Shown one piece after another: positions 17,960 to 26,666 of a stretch of 64,000 nucleotides of DNA. The notes below the pieces were generated by a model. That model made no database searches. It had not been told where the DNA came from and saw only the letters and a list, made by a program, of their open reading frames with translations. Source of the DNA: Candidatus Sphingomonas phytovorans. Lineage in GTDB: Bacteria > Pseudomonadota > Alphaproteobacteria > Sphingomonadales > Sphingomonadaceae. The translations under genes were made by a program, and so were the position numbers. The stretch covers positions 3,226,501 through 3,290,500 of the forward strand of contig CP119314.1 in NCBI GenBank assembly GCA_029202385.1, written 5' to 3'. Each line of letters begins with the position of its first letter. The stretch's first letter is position 1.

Positions 17960-18289
17960 TCAAAGGATCTTGTCGAGCGAGGCGTTGATGCCGCGCCATT
18001 CGACGGTGAGCGCCGCGAGCATCGCAACGCCCATGGGCGACAGGCGGTAGAAGCGCTTCTTCCGCTTCTCCTCCTCCCGCCATTCGCTGTGGAGCAGGCC
18101 CTGCGTCTCAAGCCGGCGCAGCAGCGGATAGAGGGTGCTTTCCTCCATCTCGAGCCCGTCGGCGGCGAGCGCCTGGCGCAGCGTATAGCCGTACCGCTCC
18201 TCGGTGAGCCGGGCGAGCACCGCCAGGACCAGCGATCCACGGCGCAGTTCAAGCCGCATGGATTCGAACAATTCGGTGTCGAGGGTCAT
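17960..18289 (-). CDS. PadR family transcriptional regulator
   Basis: A 109-residue winged-helix protein with the PadR pattern: RRGSLVLAVLARLTEERYGY, then the recognition region EMEESTLYPLLRRLETQGLL and the wing and linker SEWREEEKRKKRFYRLSPMG. The start is taken at 18289 (MTLDTELF) rather than 18307, because the latter ATG lies inside the palindromic operator. Expected role: repression of itself and the membrane protein gene that follows. It has the short C-terminal dimerisation helix of the PadR-s2 type. Confidence 0.9.
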   Translation of the reverse strand: MTLDTELFESMRLELRRGSLVLAVLARLTEERYGYTLRQALAADGLEMEESTLYPLLRRLETQGLLHSEWREEEKRKKRFYRLSPMGVAMLAALTVEWRGINASLDKIL

Positions 18290-18305
18290 GATTGCACTGC
18301 CTGCC

Positions 18306-18330
18306 ATACACTATGTGATACACAGTGTAT
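18306..18330. promoter_or_regulatory. Probable PadR operator palindrome
   Basis: A 25-base near-palindrome with outer arms ATACACT and AGTGTAT and inner ATGTG / CACA, centred 29 bases upstream of the PadR start. ATACA-N-TGTAT-type symmetry is what PadR proteins recognise, so autoregulation of the PadR-membrane protein operon is likely. Confidence 0.7.
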
Positions 18331-18881
18331 GGCGTATAGCGTTTCTGTCGTCAACCCGGACCGTCGCCGGTGCTCGCTCATTGATCCTGCTATGAAGCCC
18401 CGTGATCGGCCGGGGCAGCAGCGCGACGAGTCGAGCGGTGTGCCGGCAACCCCTCGATAGGGCAGCGCCGTGCGCCGCCGTATCCAGGCCCGGCGTTCTG
18501 AAAGGGACCAGCCCGGCCTATTTTACCGTGTGTTCTCAAACGACTATGACAATTATTTCATAATTGTGTCATCCGGGACGGCGAAATCTTGCGGCAAAAA
18601 TGGCACCATTATCGGCACGATCGGCAAATCAAGTTCCGATCCGGACCTTTTAACCTTTCTCCCACATGAACAGCGCCGCACAATACCCCGCCGCGGCGCA
18701 ACATATGCCGCGATCAAGCAATTTCCGGCGCGATCCGGGCGCGATTTTCGACGAAACCGCGCAAGCCTGGCCGACCGTCGTTCGGCCGAGACATGCCAAA
18801 GGACAATTCGGCGCTGGAAAAACGCGCGTCTCGCCTAATTCCGGCGGACGCATCGGGGCGCGGCCTTAAATTCCGGGACAG

Positions 18882-18895
18882 TTGATCTAGATCAG
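18882..18895. promoter_or_regulatory. FNR/FixK-like binding site
   Basis: TTGATCTAGATCAG matches the TTGAT-N4-ATCAA consensus of the CRP/FNR family with one mismatch and contains a perfect 12-base palindrome. A second site of the same type occurs at 51279-51294. The nearest downstream gene is the TonB receptor at 19313, about 420 bases away. Confidence 0.4.
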
Positions 18896-18938
18896 GCAAC
18901 GGACGGGCTAGATATCATGCCAAATTCCCGCACGCCGC

Positions 18939-18957
18939 AGTCCTCCCGGACTTTTTT
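18939..18957 (+). terminator. Possible short terminator
   Basis: A five-base-pair stem (AGTCC / GGACT) with loop TCCC runs into six T residues. It is weak, and no gene ends just upstream; it could be the 3' end of a small RNA. Confidence 0.3.
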
Positions 18958-19312
18958 AGAGAAGGTTCCCCGTAACTGCTGCGTTCTTCATCGGCATCAT
19001 CAGTCCTGACAAACGCCACCGATCGAATTACGCGAGAGTCGCAACGTATTTCATCCAGCTCGGAATGATCTTCCGATGAGGCCTTTTATAGGACCATTTC
19101 GGCCCATCTAACGGATTTCGTGACTTTTCCGGCACGTCGTCATCTGAAAATCATGAGGGTCGACGCAGCTTCTTTACAGCACCCCGGGGCCGGTTTCATT
19201 CGCCCTCCATCATGTCTCGGGGGGCCGGGATGCATGATCCCCGAGACTGAAAACATAATCCGCAAGGTCGGCGCGATCGCGCGCCGCCCACGGGTCAGTG
19301 AGGAGCGTCTCT

Positions 19313-22300
19313 GTGAATATTACTATCCCGTCAGTCCGAAAGGCTCGCCTGCTCGCAGGCGTGGCGACGGCCGCCACCTTCCTGTCGCTCGCCGCGACAC
19401 CCGCCTTCGCGCAGCAGGCGCCGGGCGCCGGCGACACCGCGACGCCAGCCGATCATGCGGCCGATTCAGGCGGCGGCGATATCGTCGTCACCGGCACGCT
19501 GTTCCGTCGCACCGATACCGAGACGCCCTCGCCCATCACGGTCCTCACCGCTGACGATATCGGGAAGCGCGGCATCACCACGGTGCAGGGCGCGATCCAG
19601 ACGCTTTCCTCCAATAACGGCCCGGCACTGGTCAACAGCGCCACCGCCAACGGCGCGTTCGCCGGCGGCGCCTCGGCGATCTCGCTGCGGGGCCTCACCA
19701 CCTCGTCGACGCTGGTCCTGTTCGACGGCCTGCGCGCGGCTTATTATCCGCTGGCCGACGATGGCGTACGCAACTTCGTCGACCTCAACACCATCCCCGA
19801 CGAAATCGTCGAGCGCGTCGAAGTGCTGAAGGACGGTGCCTCCTCGACCTATGGCGCCGACGCCGTCGCCGGTGTGGTCAACGTCATCACCAAGAAGGAG
19901 ATCAAGGGCCTTCACGCCACGGCGGAAGCAGGCATCAGCCAGCGCGGCGACGCGGCCAACCACCGGCTGAGCGCCACCTTCGGCTATGGCGACCTCAGCG
20001 AGCAGGGCTACAATGTCTATGTCAGCGGACATTATCTCAACAGCGCCGCGCTCTATAACAAGGACCGCGGCTATCCGTACAACACCGCCGACCTGACCGG
20101 ACTCTGCTCGCGCACCGGAACGACCGGCCAGCTCGGCGTCTGCGGTCCGAACAATATCGAGAACGGCGCCACCAACGGCGTCTTCAACGGCCTGTCGACG
20201 CGAACCGACGCCTTCATGGTGCGGCCCTATGACGCGACCAACACCACCGCGCTCGGCCGCTATCAGCTGCTCAACGGCTGCCAGGGCCTGACGCCCTATA
20301 CGCTCAGCGATTCCGACTATGCTGGCAACCCGACCGCGCCGCGCACCGTCTGCCAGCAGGACATCGTGCATGATTACGGCCAGATCGAGCCGAAGATGCA
20401 GCGCTGGGGGGCTTCGGCCCATCTCACCGCGAACATCGGCAATGCCCAGCTGACCGGCGAGTTCAACTATGAGCGGAGCGAATCCTCCTATACCGGCCTG
20501 GCCAGCATCATCCGCGCGGCCGCGCCGGCCGGCATCGACTTCCCGGCCTATACCACTGCCGCCAATGCGACCGTCCTGACCCTTCCGGTCTATATCTGTC
20601 CGCGCGGCACCACTGTCGATTGCACCGCGGCGAACGGCACGCTCAACCCGAACAACCCGTTCGCGGCACAGGGCCAGGTCGCGCGCATCGTCGGCCGCCT
20701 GCCCACCAGCACCGAATTCAATTCATCGCAGAGCGACGTCTTCCGCGCGGCGCTCGGCCTGCATGGCAATTTCGGCGACTGGAACTATGCGATCGACGGC
20801 ACCGCGATGATCAGCAAGCTGACCACCGTCGCCAAGGGCTATGTCTATATCCAGCATCTGCTCGACGAGATCGCCGATGGATCGTACAATTTCGTCAACC
20901 CGCAGCAGACCAGCCAGGCGGCGCTCGACTATCTGACGCCGACCCAGATCAATCACCAGAACTCGCATCTCTACCAGGTGCAGGGCAGCATCTCGCGCGA
21001 CTTCTTCCAGCTCCCCGGCGGCCCCCTGCAGGTCGCGGTGGGCGGCGCGTTCCGGCATGAATCGCTGTACGATCCCAGCGGCAACCCGGACTATAACGGG
21101 CCGACCGAGCGCTATTTCCGCCTGAACGCCTTTGGCGCGACCGGCAAGCGCGAGGTTGAATCGGCCTATTTCGAGATCAACGCGCCGGTGCTCGACATGC
21201 TCGAGATCAACGGTTCGGGCCGCTACGACCATTATTCGACCGGACAGAGCAACTTCTCGCCGAAGATCGGCGCCAAGTTCACGCCGATCAAGCAACTCGC
21301 GATCCGCGGCACCTTCTCGAAGGGCTTCCGTATCCCGAGCTTCGCCGAGGCGGGGGCGCTGCCCACCACCGGCTATGTCACGGCACCTCTGTCCTCGCTG
21401 CCCCAGTCCTATATCGACCAGCATCTGACCGCCGGCGGCGTGCCCAACCTCTACATCACCCAGTGCCTGACCAACGTTTGCGTCGGCGAGACGACGGTGG
21501 GCAATCCCAATCTGAAGCCGGAGAAATCGCGCAACTTCACTGCCGGCGCGGTGTTCCAGCCGGTCCACAATATCAGCTTCACGGTCGATTATTATAATAT
21601 CGAAAAGACCAACGCGATCACCAGCGTGGACTTCGGATCAGCCATCGCCAATTATTATGCGACCGGCCAGACCAGCTTCAACGGCGTGACCATCACGCCG
21701 GACGAGCCCGATCCCGACCACCCCAACGCGATGCGCCGGGTCGCCTTCGCCCAGGGCAGCTTCATCAACGCCAACAAGATCAACACCTCGGGCCTCGATT
21801 TCGGCGCGCGCGGCACGTTCAATCTCGGCAGCAAGGTGAAGCTCACCTCGAATATCGAGGCGACCTATATCATCAACCTCGACACCACGTTCCCGAACGG
21901 GACGGTCCAGCACTATGCCGGCACGCTCGGCAACTTCAACCTGACATCCGGCACCGGCACGCAACGCTGGCGCGGCAACTGGCAGAACACGCTGGATGTC
22001 GGACCGTGGTCGCTGACCGCAACCGCCTATTACACCAGCGGCTATAACTATTCGGCTGAGGACCAGCCGGGCGGGGTAGCGGGCGATTGCGGCCTGGTGC
22101 CGAGCAACGGCACCGCGGCGTACCAGCCCTGCAACGTGAAGTCGTTCATCTCGGTCGATATGCATGGCCAGGTGAAGGTCGCCGATCGCTTCACGCTCTA
22201 TGCCGACGTGATGAACGTGGCCGATCGGAAGCCACCGATCGACGGCGCGACTTATGGTGCGTACCTCTACAACCCGGTCGTGGGTGAAACCGGCATCATC

Positions 22301-22339
22301 GGCCGGGCCTTCCGCGTCGGCGCGAAGGTGGATCTCTAA
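19313..22339 (+). CDS. TonB-dependent receptor, large
   Basis: About 1008 residues. The GTG at 19313 has GAGGAG seven bases upstream and starts directly at the signal peptide (residues to ATPAFAQ). The plug follows with GDIVVTGTLFRRTDTETPSP, SAISLRGLTTSSTLVLFDG and VERVEVLKDGASSTYGADAV, VAGVVNVITKK, then a long barrel with cysteine-containing loops (CSRTGTTGQLGVCGPN). This is the subtype, abundant in sphingomonads, that imports oligosaccharides, peptides or plant compounds; the substrate is not identifiable. No transporter or hydrolase genes accompany it. Expression from the long upstream region may involve the FNR-like site. Confidence 0.93.
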   Translation: MNITIPSVRKARLLAGVATAATFLSLAATPAFAQQAPGAGDTATPADHAADSGGGDIVVTGTLFRRTDTETPSPITVLTADDIGKRGITTVQGAIQTLSSNNGPALVNSATANGAFAGGASAISLRGLTTSSTLVLFDGLRAAYYPLADDGVRNFVDLNTIPDEIVERVEVLKDGASSTYGADAVAGVVNVITKKEIKGLHATAEAGISQRGDAANHRLSATFGYGDLSEQGYNVYVSGHYLNSAALYNKDRGYPYNTADLTGLCSRTGTTGQLGVCGPNNIENGATNGVFNGLSTRTDAFMVRPYDATNTTALGRYQLLNGCQGLTPYTLSDSDYAGNPTAPRTVCQQDIVHDYGQIEPKMQRWGASAHLTANIGNAQLTGEFNYERSESSYTGLASIIRAAAPAGIDFPAYTTAANATVLTLPVYICPRGTTVDCTAANGTLNPNNPFAAQGQVARIVGRLPTSTEFNSSQSDVFRAALGLHGNFGDWNYAIDGTAMISKLTTVAKGYVYIQHLLDEIADGSYNFVNPQQTSQAALDYLTPTQINHQNSHLYQVQGSISRDFFQLPGGPLQVAVGGAFRHESLYDPSGNPDYNGPTERYFRLNAFGATGKREVESAYFEINAPVLDMLEINGSGRYDHYSTGQSNFSPKIGAKFTPIKQLAIRGTFSKGFRIPSFAEAGALPTTGYVTAPLSSLPQSYIDQHLTAGGVPNLYITQCLTNVCVGETTVGNPNLKPEKSRNFTAGAVFQPVHNISFTVDYYNIEKTNAITSVDFGSAIANYYATGQTSFNGVTITPDEPDPDHPNAMRRVAFAQGSFINANKINTSGLDFGARGTFNLGSKVKLTSNIEATYIINLDTTFPNGTVQHYAGTLGNFNLTSGTGTQRWRGNWQNTLDVGPWSLTATAYYTSGYNYSAEDQPGGVAGDCGLVPSNGTAAYQPCNVKSFISVDMHGQVKVADRFTLYADVMNVADRKPPIDGATYGAYLYNPVVGETGIIGRAFRVGAKVDL

Positions 22340-22532
22340 TGGTTTCCGGAAGCGGGCGGTGCCGGCGGGCATCCTCCGCTTCCGGTTCGGATCACGATCG
22401 TCTCGGCTCCTTCCCGGGGACTGGTTGGAACAGCCGATGCGGTCGCGATGCGCAGGAGGGCAACCTCACCCTGCGTTGACGTTCAGCCGATTCCCTCGAT
22501 GGATGTCAGCGCAGGATTGCGTAAAACTCGAC

Positions 22533-22563
22533 GCCCGGATCGTTCGCGATCCGGGCTTTTTTT
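22533..22563 (+). terminator. Rho-independent terminator
   Basis: A perfect ten-base-pair stem (GCCCGGATCG / CGATCCGGGC) closed by a TTCG tetraloop runs into seven T residues. It lies about 190 bases after the TonB receptor stop. The convergent L,D-transpeptidase gene ends at 22583. Confidence 0.92.
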
Positions 22564-22582
22564 GTCGGCGCTCGGCGCGCGC

Positions 22583-23266
22583 TCAGGCGGCCGGGATCGG
22601 CTGGCCCAGGCCGAGCGTCTCGCCGCGCGACACGATCACCCGGTCGCCCAGCTTCACCGCATTGAACAACAGTCTCGCGAATTTGTGCGGGGTGCCGACG
22701 CAGCCATGCGTGACATAACCGTCGCCGACCTCGCTGCCATGGATCGAGATGCCGTCATTGGTCAGCCGCAGCATGTACGGCATCGGCGCATCATACAGGT
22801 TGGAGACGTGGTCGGCATCCTTCTGGGTGATGTTGAACACGCCGAGCGGCGTCGGCTTGTCCTCTCCGCCGAAGATGATGACGGCGGTGCCGATTTCATG
22901 CCCGTCGCGGAACACCGACAGCACCTGCGCGGCGAGATCGACCGTGACGACGATCTGGCCGGTCTTCGGCGCGGCGGATTCATCCCAATAATATTCGCCC
23001 TGCTTCATCGCATGGTCGATCGGCAGGATGCTCTTCACGACATAGGCGGCTGGATCCGGTGCAGGTGCCACGGCAGGCGCCGCCTTCAGCGCGGCCACGG
23101 CGCGCGCCGGCGCTGGCGTAAGTTTGGGCAGGCTGCGGGCGGTCACGGGCCGCGGGGCGTCCTGCGCGCCGACCACATAACCCCCGGCGATCGCGCAAGG
23201 GGCAAGAAACATCGCCCCGATCCACAGGGCGGTCTGCCGGTTGATGGTCCCTACGCGCATCTTCAT
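22583..23266 (-). CDS. L,D-transpeptidase (YkuD domain)
   Basis: About 227 residues: an N-terminal membrane anchor or signal segment (ALWIGAMFLAPCAIAGGYVV), an Ala/Pro-rich periplasmic linker, then the YkuD catalytic domain. The active-site motif is clear, with ISIHGSEVG and THGCVGTP carrying the catalytic histidine and cysteine. The enzyme makes 3-3 peptidoglycan cross-links or attaches proteins to peptidoglycan. The start at 23266 (MKMRVG) is favoured over 23314, which adds a charged leader. It is transcribed convergently with the TonB receptor. Confidence 0.85.
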   Translation of the reverse strand: MKMRVGTINRQTALWIGAMFLAPCAIAGGYVVGAQDAPRPVTARSLPKLTPAPARAVAALKAAPAVAPAPDPAAYVVKSILPIDHAMKQGEYYWDESAAPKTGQIVVTVDLAAQVLSVFRDGHEIGTAVIIFGGEDKPTPLGVFNITQKDADHVSNLYDAPMPYMLRLTNDGISIHGSEVGDGYVTHGCVGTPHKFARLLFNAVKLGDRVIVSRGETLGLGQPIPAA

Positions 23267-23478
23267 GCGCCGCTGATCGCGCGAATCCGCGACGATTTCC
23301 AGCCGCTGATTCAAGGCGTGCCGGACCGGGACGAAGGGGGGTGGCGTTTATGATTGGCGGTCGCCGGCGACACACGAACCGCCCGTCGCGATCCACCGCA
23401 TTTCGTCGCTTCCGCCGGAACCGATGTCACGGGCCAAACGTCTGAGGACATGTGGGATATCCTGGAGATCATCAAGCA

Positions 23479-23673
23479 ATGCGCGGTAAGGCGCCGGCGG
23501 TGCCGGCTGAGGAACATGAGGAATCCTGGTATGTCCAGCGTGCCGAACAGGAACTTGAACTGGCGCAACGCGCCGAACATCCGGCGGTGGTGCGCGCGCA
23601 TTATCTGATTGCCGAATCCTATCTCGACCGCGCCAACGATCCCGAGGAAGGGGCCTCGACCGAGGCGGCCTGA
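23479..23673 (+). CDS. Small helical hypothetical protein (64 aa)
   Basis: A short acidic protein (MRGKAPAVPAEEHEESWYVQ start) predicted to be almost entirely helical, with WYVQRAEQELELAQRAEH and HYLIAESYLDRAND segments resembling a single TPR-like helical hairpin. An upstream in-frame ATG at 23452 is less likely. No family name can be given. It stands alone between the divergent transpeptidase gene and the small genes that follow. Confidence 0.55.
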   Translation: MRGKAPAVPAEEHEESWYVQRAEQELELAQRAEHPAVVRAHYLIAESYLDRANDPEEGASTEAA

Positions 23674-23796
23674 CACGCTGCTCCTGCGACCGATCCGCGC
23701 GAGGTTCGGCCCGTCCCACTCCATGACCGTCACACCCGATGCGGGGAACGGGCCGAACCATCGGTCGTTTTCAGCCCCGAACCGGGAGGCTCGGCG

Positions 23797-23883
23797 ATGG
23801 GCATGCGTGGCAAGGGACTGACGATCGCCGCCGCGCGCCGTGCCGGCGGGGTGGTCTGCCCAACGACCGCGACACCCCGATAA
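23797..23883 (+). CDS. Possible 28-residue small protein
   Basis: A tiny frame starting ATG at 23797 with GGGAGG eight bases upstream, encoding a basic peptide (MGMRGKGLTIAAARRAGG...). It ends four bases before the next gene's ATG at 23888, so it could be a coupled leader of that gene. Evidence is limited to the ribosome-binding sequence and spacing. Confidence 0.25.
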   Translation: MGMRGKGLTIAAARRAGGVVCPTTATPR

Positions 23884-23887
23884 GCCA

Positions 23888-24094
23888 ATGTGGCGGCGCA
23901 TCGCCCCTAGGCGCAGCCGTGATGCGGGATTGCCTTCGAGCGTCTATAGCGGTCCACCCGACGGCGAGGCGATCGCGCATGTCGGGGCAGCGCTGCGTTC
24001 CAGCTACAGGCAGCAGGATGACGAAGGCCTGGACGACCGGCTGGTCGTGCTGATGCTGGCGCTCTCGGTGGAGGAGTCCGGCGAAACGGGATAG
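23888..24094 (+). CDS. Small protein with NepR-like core
   Basis: A 68-residue protein whose central part, AIAHVGAALRSSYRQQ followed by GLDDRLVVLMLALS, fits the pattern of NepR anti-sigma factors (a G..LR..Y helix, a spacer, then a DRL..L...L helix). NepR binds EcfG and is titrated away by phosphorylated PhyR in the alphaproteobacterial general stress response. The basic N-terminus (MWRRIAPRRSR) is unlike canonical NepR, and neither ecfG nor phyR is adjacent. A diverged orphan paralogue or an unrelated helical protein are both possible. The ATG at 23888 gives the compact product. Confidence 0.4.
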   Translation: MWRRIAPRRSRDAGLPSSVYSGPPDGEAIAHVGAALRSSYRQQDDEGLDDRLVVLMLALSVEESGETG

Positions 24095-24121
24095 ATCCCG
24101 GCGGATAGACAGGACGGGGCA

Positions 24122-24652
24122 ATGCGATACAGCGAAACCGACTGGGATATCCTGACCGGCGACATCACCACGCTCGATGTCGATGCGATCGTCAACGCGG
24201 CGAATTCGTCGCTGCTCGGCGGCGGCGGGGTGGATGGCGCTATCCACCGGGCGGCGGGGCGCGAGCTCCTCCACGAATGCCGGCTGCTCGGCGGGTGCCG
24301 CACGGGCGAGGCGAAGATCACCCGGGGATATAAGCTGCGGGCGCGCCATATCATCCACACCGTGGGCCCGGTCTGGCGCGGCGGCGGCAATGGCGAGCCG
24401 GCCTTGCTGGCGAGTTGCTATCGCGGATCCCTGCGGGTCGCGCACGACAACGGGTTGAGGAGCATCGCTTTCCCCGCCATCTCGACCGGCATCTACGGCT
24501 ATCCGCTTGAGGCGGCCGCCCGGGTCGCGACGGAGACGGTAGCCGCCTTCCTCGATTCAGCACCGCGCGCGTTCGACCTGATCCTGTTCGTCTGCTTCGG
24601 CGCCGAGGCGACAGCGGCGTTCAATCGGGCGCGGGAAGATTTTTTCGACTAG
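24122..24652 (+). CDS. Macrodomain protein, O-acetyl-ADP-ribose deacetylase type
   Basis: A 176-residue single-domain macro protein of the YmdB/MacroD type that hydrolyses O-acetyl-ADP-ribose and can remove ADP-ribose from proteins. Characteristic segments are in place: [20 protein letters not shown], then [14 protein letters not shown] (the catalytic loop with Asn and Asp), [10 protein letters not shown] and [13 protein letters not shown] for the diphosphate loop. Length and order match the family. GGACGGGGC precedes the ATG at 24122. It lies 27 bases after the NepR-like gene and may be cotranscribed. Confidence 0.92.
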   Translation: MRYSETDWDILTGDITTLDVDAIVNAANSSLLGGGGVDGAIHRAAGRELLHECRLLGGCRTGEAKITRGYKLRARHIIHTVGPVWRGGGNGEPALLASCYRGSLRVAHDNGLRSIAFPAISTGIYGYPLEAAARVATETVAAFLDSAPRAFDLILFVCFGAEATAAFNRAREDFFD

Positions 24653-24727
24653 GGACGGAACCGGTCTCCCGCTGGCGTGTTTTCCTTTCCGAAGCGGCAT
24701 CGTGTCCCCCCTCGCGCCGCTTCAGAT

Positions 24728-26083
24728 CTAGAACGCCCCGCCAGCTCCTCCCCCCTTGCTGGCGGGGTCGTTCAATTTCGGGACCTCGCCCACCGCGTTG
24801 CCGTGCAACAGCGACCAGCCGGGCGGCAGATAATCAGTCGACATGTAATAATAGAAGATGCAGCTCCCGTCGGCACGATAGCTCGCGCCCTTGACGATGC
24901 CGAAGGCGATGCTGCCGCTGAACACCGGGGCGCCGCTGTCCCCGCCACGGCAGACCGGACCGTTGGCAACGACCCAGGTCGGCGTGCAGGCGCCACCGCA
25001 CAAATCCCCCGCCGGCGCGTAATCGACCAGTTCGACCTGCGAGCAGCTATAGCCGGTCGTCTCGCCGCGATGGCAGACGACATCGCCCGCGCGCGTGCTG
25101 GTGCGGTTGCGCCAGGTGGTCACGGCCCGCGCCACGGTCTTGGCGGTATCCGCATAGAATAGCGGCCGCAGCGTCTCCGGACTGACATTGACCTGCACGT
25201 CCTGATAGCCCCAGCCCCATTGGCCGACAAAGTCGAGCGGCGTCTCGTGCCGCTCCCGATCGACATAGGACAGGATATCCGGGCAATGCGCCGAGGTGAC
25301 CACGCCGGTGCGCGTACCGTCGGTCACGACGAAACCGGTGGTGCAGGCATAGCGGCGCCCGTCGACCGGATTGACCCCGACCACGCGCGATCCGCCGCCG
25401 ACATCCATGGTGCCGATGGCATTGACGTCGCGGCCAAGCACCCGGAGCCGGACCGGCACGCCGGCCAGCGTGGTCAGCTTCGCCGTCATGGCGGGCTGAT
25501 CGATCGTTGCGACATCGGCCCCGTTGATGATCACGACCAGCTCGCCGATGCGCGGATCGACACCCATGCCCGGCGGGTGCGGCAGCGCGGCGCGGATATC
25601 CGCCTGGTGCTTCTCGATCGCGGCGAGGATCTGGTCGCGCGTCGCCGGTGCGCCGGTATGGAAGGTGATGCCGACAGTGCGCCCGCCCGTGGCCACCGTC
25701 TCGTCAGCGACCGGCTGGTTGCCGGTCAGCAGCACGACGATGCGATAGTCTGGATGATGCTCGATCGAGATGCCAGCGAGGCGATCCTTGTAGAGCATCG
25801 CAAGCCGGTCGGTCTCGGCGACTGAATCCTGCTGGGCTCGCAGGCGGAAGATCGCTTCGTCAAGCGGCACGCCGTTCTGCTTCGCATACTCGGCCGCATC
25901 CTGCGCCAGCGCCTCAGCGGGAGTCTGGACCGGTATGGCGGGCGGCACGACCTGCGCCGGCACCGACAGCGATGGCGTCTGGCCGGGAGCCGGAACCCCG
26001 ACCTGCGCAACGGCAGGCAGAACGGAGAGGATTGCCAGGATGGCAACGGTGGCGGCGCGAAAGACGGCGTGGCGCATGCTCAT
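24728..26083 (-). CDS. Secreted trypsin-like serine protease (S1)
   Basis: About 451 residues with a signal peptide (ATVAILAILSVLPAVAQ), a Pro/Val linker, a propeptide-like region of about 200 residues containing YRIVVLLTGNQPV and PATRDQILAAIEKHQADIR, and a C-terminal chymotrypsin-fold domain. The triad landmarks are TSAHC (His) and GDSGAPVFSG (Ser); paired cysteines (CTTGF, SAHC, CSQVE, CGGACTP, VCRGG) suggest disulfides. The layout resembles streptogrisin-type S1 proteases with a folding prodomain. The start is probably 26083 (MSMRHAV); a GTG at 26107 is also possible. No inhibitor gene is adjacent. Confidence 0.85.
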   Translation of the reverse strand: MSMRHAVFRAATVAILAILSVLPAVAQVGVPAPGQTPSLSVPAQVVPPAIPVQTPAEALAQDAAEYAKQNGVPLDEAIFRLRAQQDSVAETDRLAMLYKDRLAGISIEHHPDYRIVVLLTGNQPVADETVATGGRTVGITFHTGAPATRDQILAAIEKHQADIRAALPHPPGMGVDPRIGELVVIINGADVATIDQPAMTAKLTTLAGVPVRLRVLGRDVNAIGTMDVGGGSRVVGVNPVDGRRYACTTGFVVTDGTRTGVVTSAHCPDILSYVDRERHETPLDFVGQWGWGYQDVQVNVSPETLRPLFYADTAKTVARAVTTWRNRTSTRAGDVVCHRGETTGYSCSQVELVDYAPAGDLCGGACTPTWVVANGPVCRGGDSGAPVFSGSIAFGIVKGASYRADGSCIFYYYMSTDYLPPGWSLLHGNAVGEVPKLNDPASKGGGAGGAF

Positions 26084-26132
26084 GACGATAGAGATGCCCC
26101 AATGCACTGGCGATGAATAGCGGCGGTGAAGC

Positions 26133-26567
26133 TCAGCCGATATCGTTTCCGGTCAGCACGGCGTCGCAGCCGGCCCTGGCCATCATCGCCCGCAACGCCG
26201 CAGCAAAGCGTTCCAGTTCGACATAGGTGGTGCGAAAGACCGCCTGGCAGTGGTGCCGGCGATCATATTGGTCGGAGAGATTCACGAGCACCTCCAGATG
26301 GCCGGCGGCATCGATGGCTGCCACCGTCACCTTGACGATCGCTTGATAGTTGCCACCATCATCATCCGATTGGCCCCAATCGGCTCTCAACGGGCTATCC
26401 AGGGTGATCGGGTAGCGGGACAACCTCCCAGCCCACTCCTCGATATCCTGCCATTGCACCCAGAATCCTAAGTCTCCGCCGACTTTCGGTGTCAGCACCT
26501 TGGCCTGAAGCCAGCCAAAATCGTCATCGCGGCTAAATTCGTAGGTCAGGGTCAGGCTTGACGTCAT
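26133..26567 (-). CDS. Hypothetical protein (144 aa)
   Basis: An acidic, beta-rich cytoplasmic-looking protein without signal peptide. It has Trp-rich N-terminal segments (FGWLQAKVLTPKVGGDLGFW) and a helical C-terminus (YVELERFAAALRAMMARAG). The composition, alternating strands and a final helix, resembles small uncharacterised immunity or adaptor-type proteins, but no family is recognised. The ATG at 26567 is the natural start. It is adjacent to, and in the same direction as, the serine protease gene, with a 49-base gap. Confidence 0.6.
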   Translation of the reverse strand: MTSSLTLTYEFSRDDDFGWLQAKVLTPKVGGDLGFWVQWQDIEEWAGRLSRYPITLDSPLRADWGQSDDDGGNYQAIVKVTVAAIDAAGHLEVLVNLSDQYDRRHHCQAVFRTTYVELERFAAALRAMMARAGCDAVLTGNDIG

Positions 26568-26666
26568 ATCTCGACGCTGGCCGATCGATCGGCCTTCCGC
26601 AAGCTTGCCCGGCGCTGGGACGTCGGTATCGTGCCCCGACGGCGCCTTTCACCGTGGAGTCCTGCG

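Larger units (their letters stand above)
18331..19312. other. Long intergenic region with regulatory-looking elements
   Basis: Nearly 1 kb without a convincing gene. It contains an FNR-like palindrome (18882-18895), a short hairpin followed by T residues (18939-18957) and then the promoter region of the large TonB receptor. An open frame at 18470-18838 has no protein character. A small RNA ending at the hairpin, or a long leader for the receptor, are both possible. Confidence 0.4.

Noticed and set aside
18470..18838. Plus-strand frame in the 1-kb gap
   Set aside because: Arg/Ser-rich, no ribosome-binding sequence, no recognisable fold; regarded as chance.
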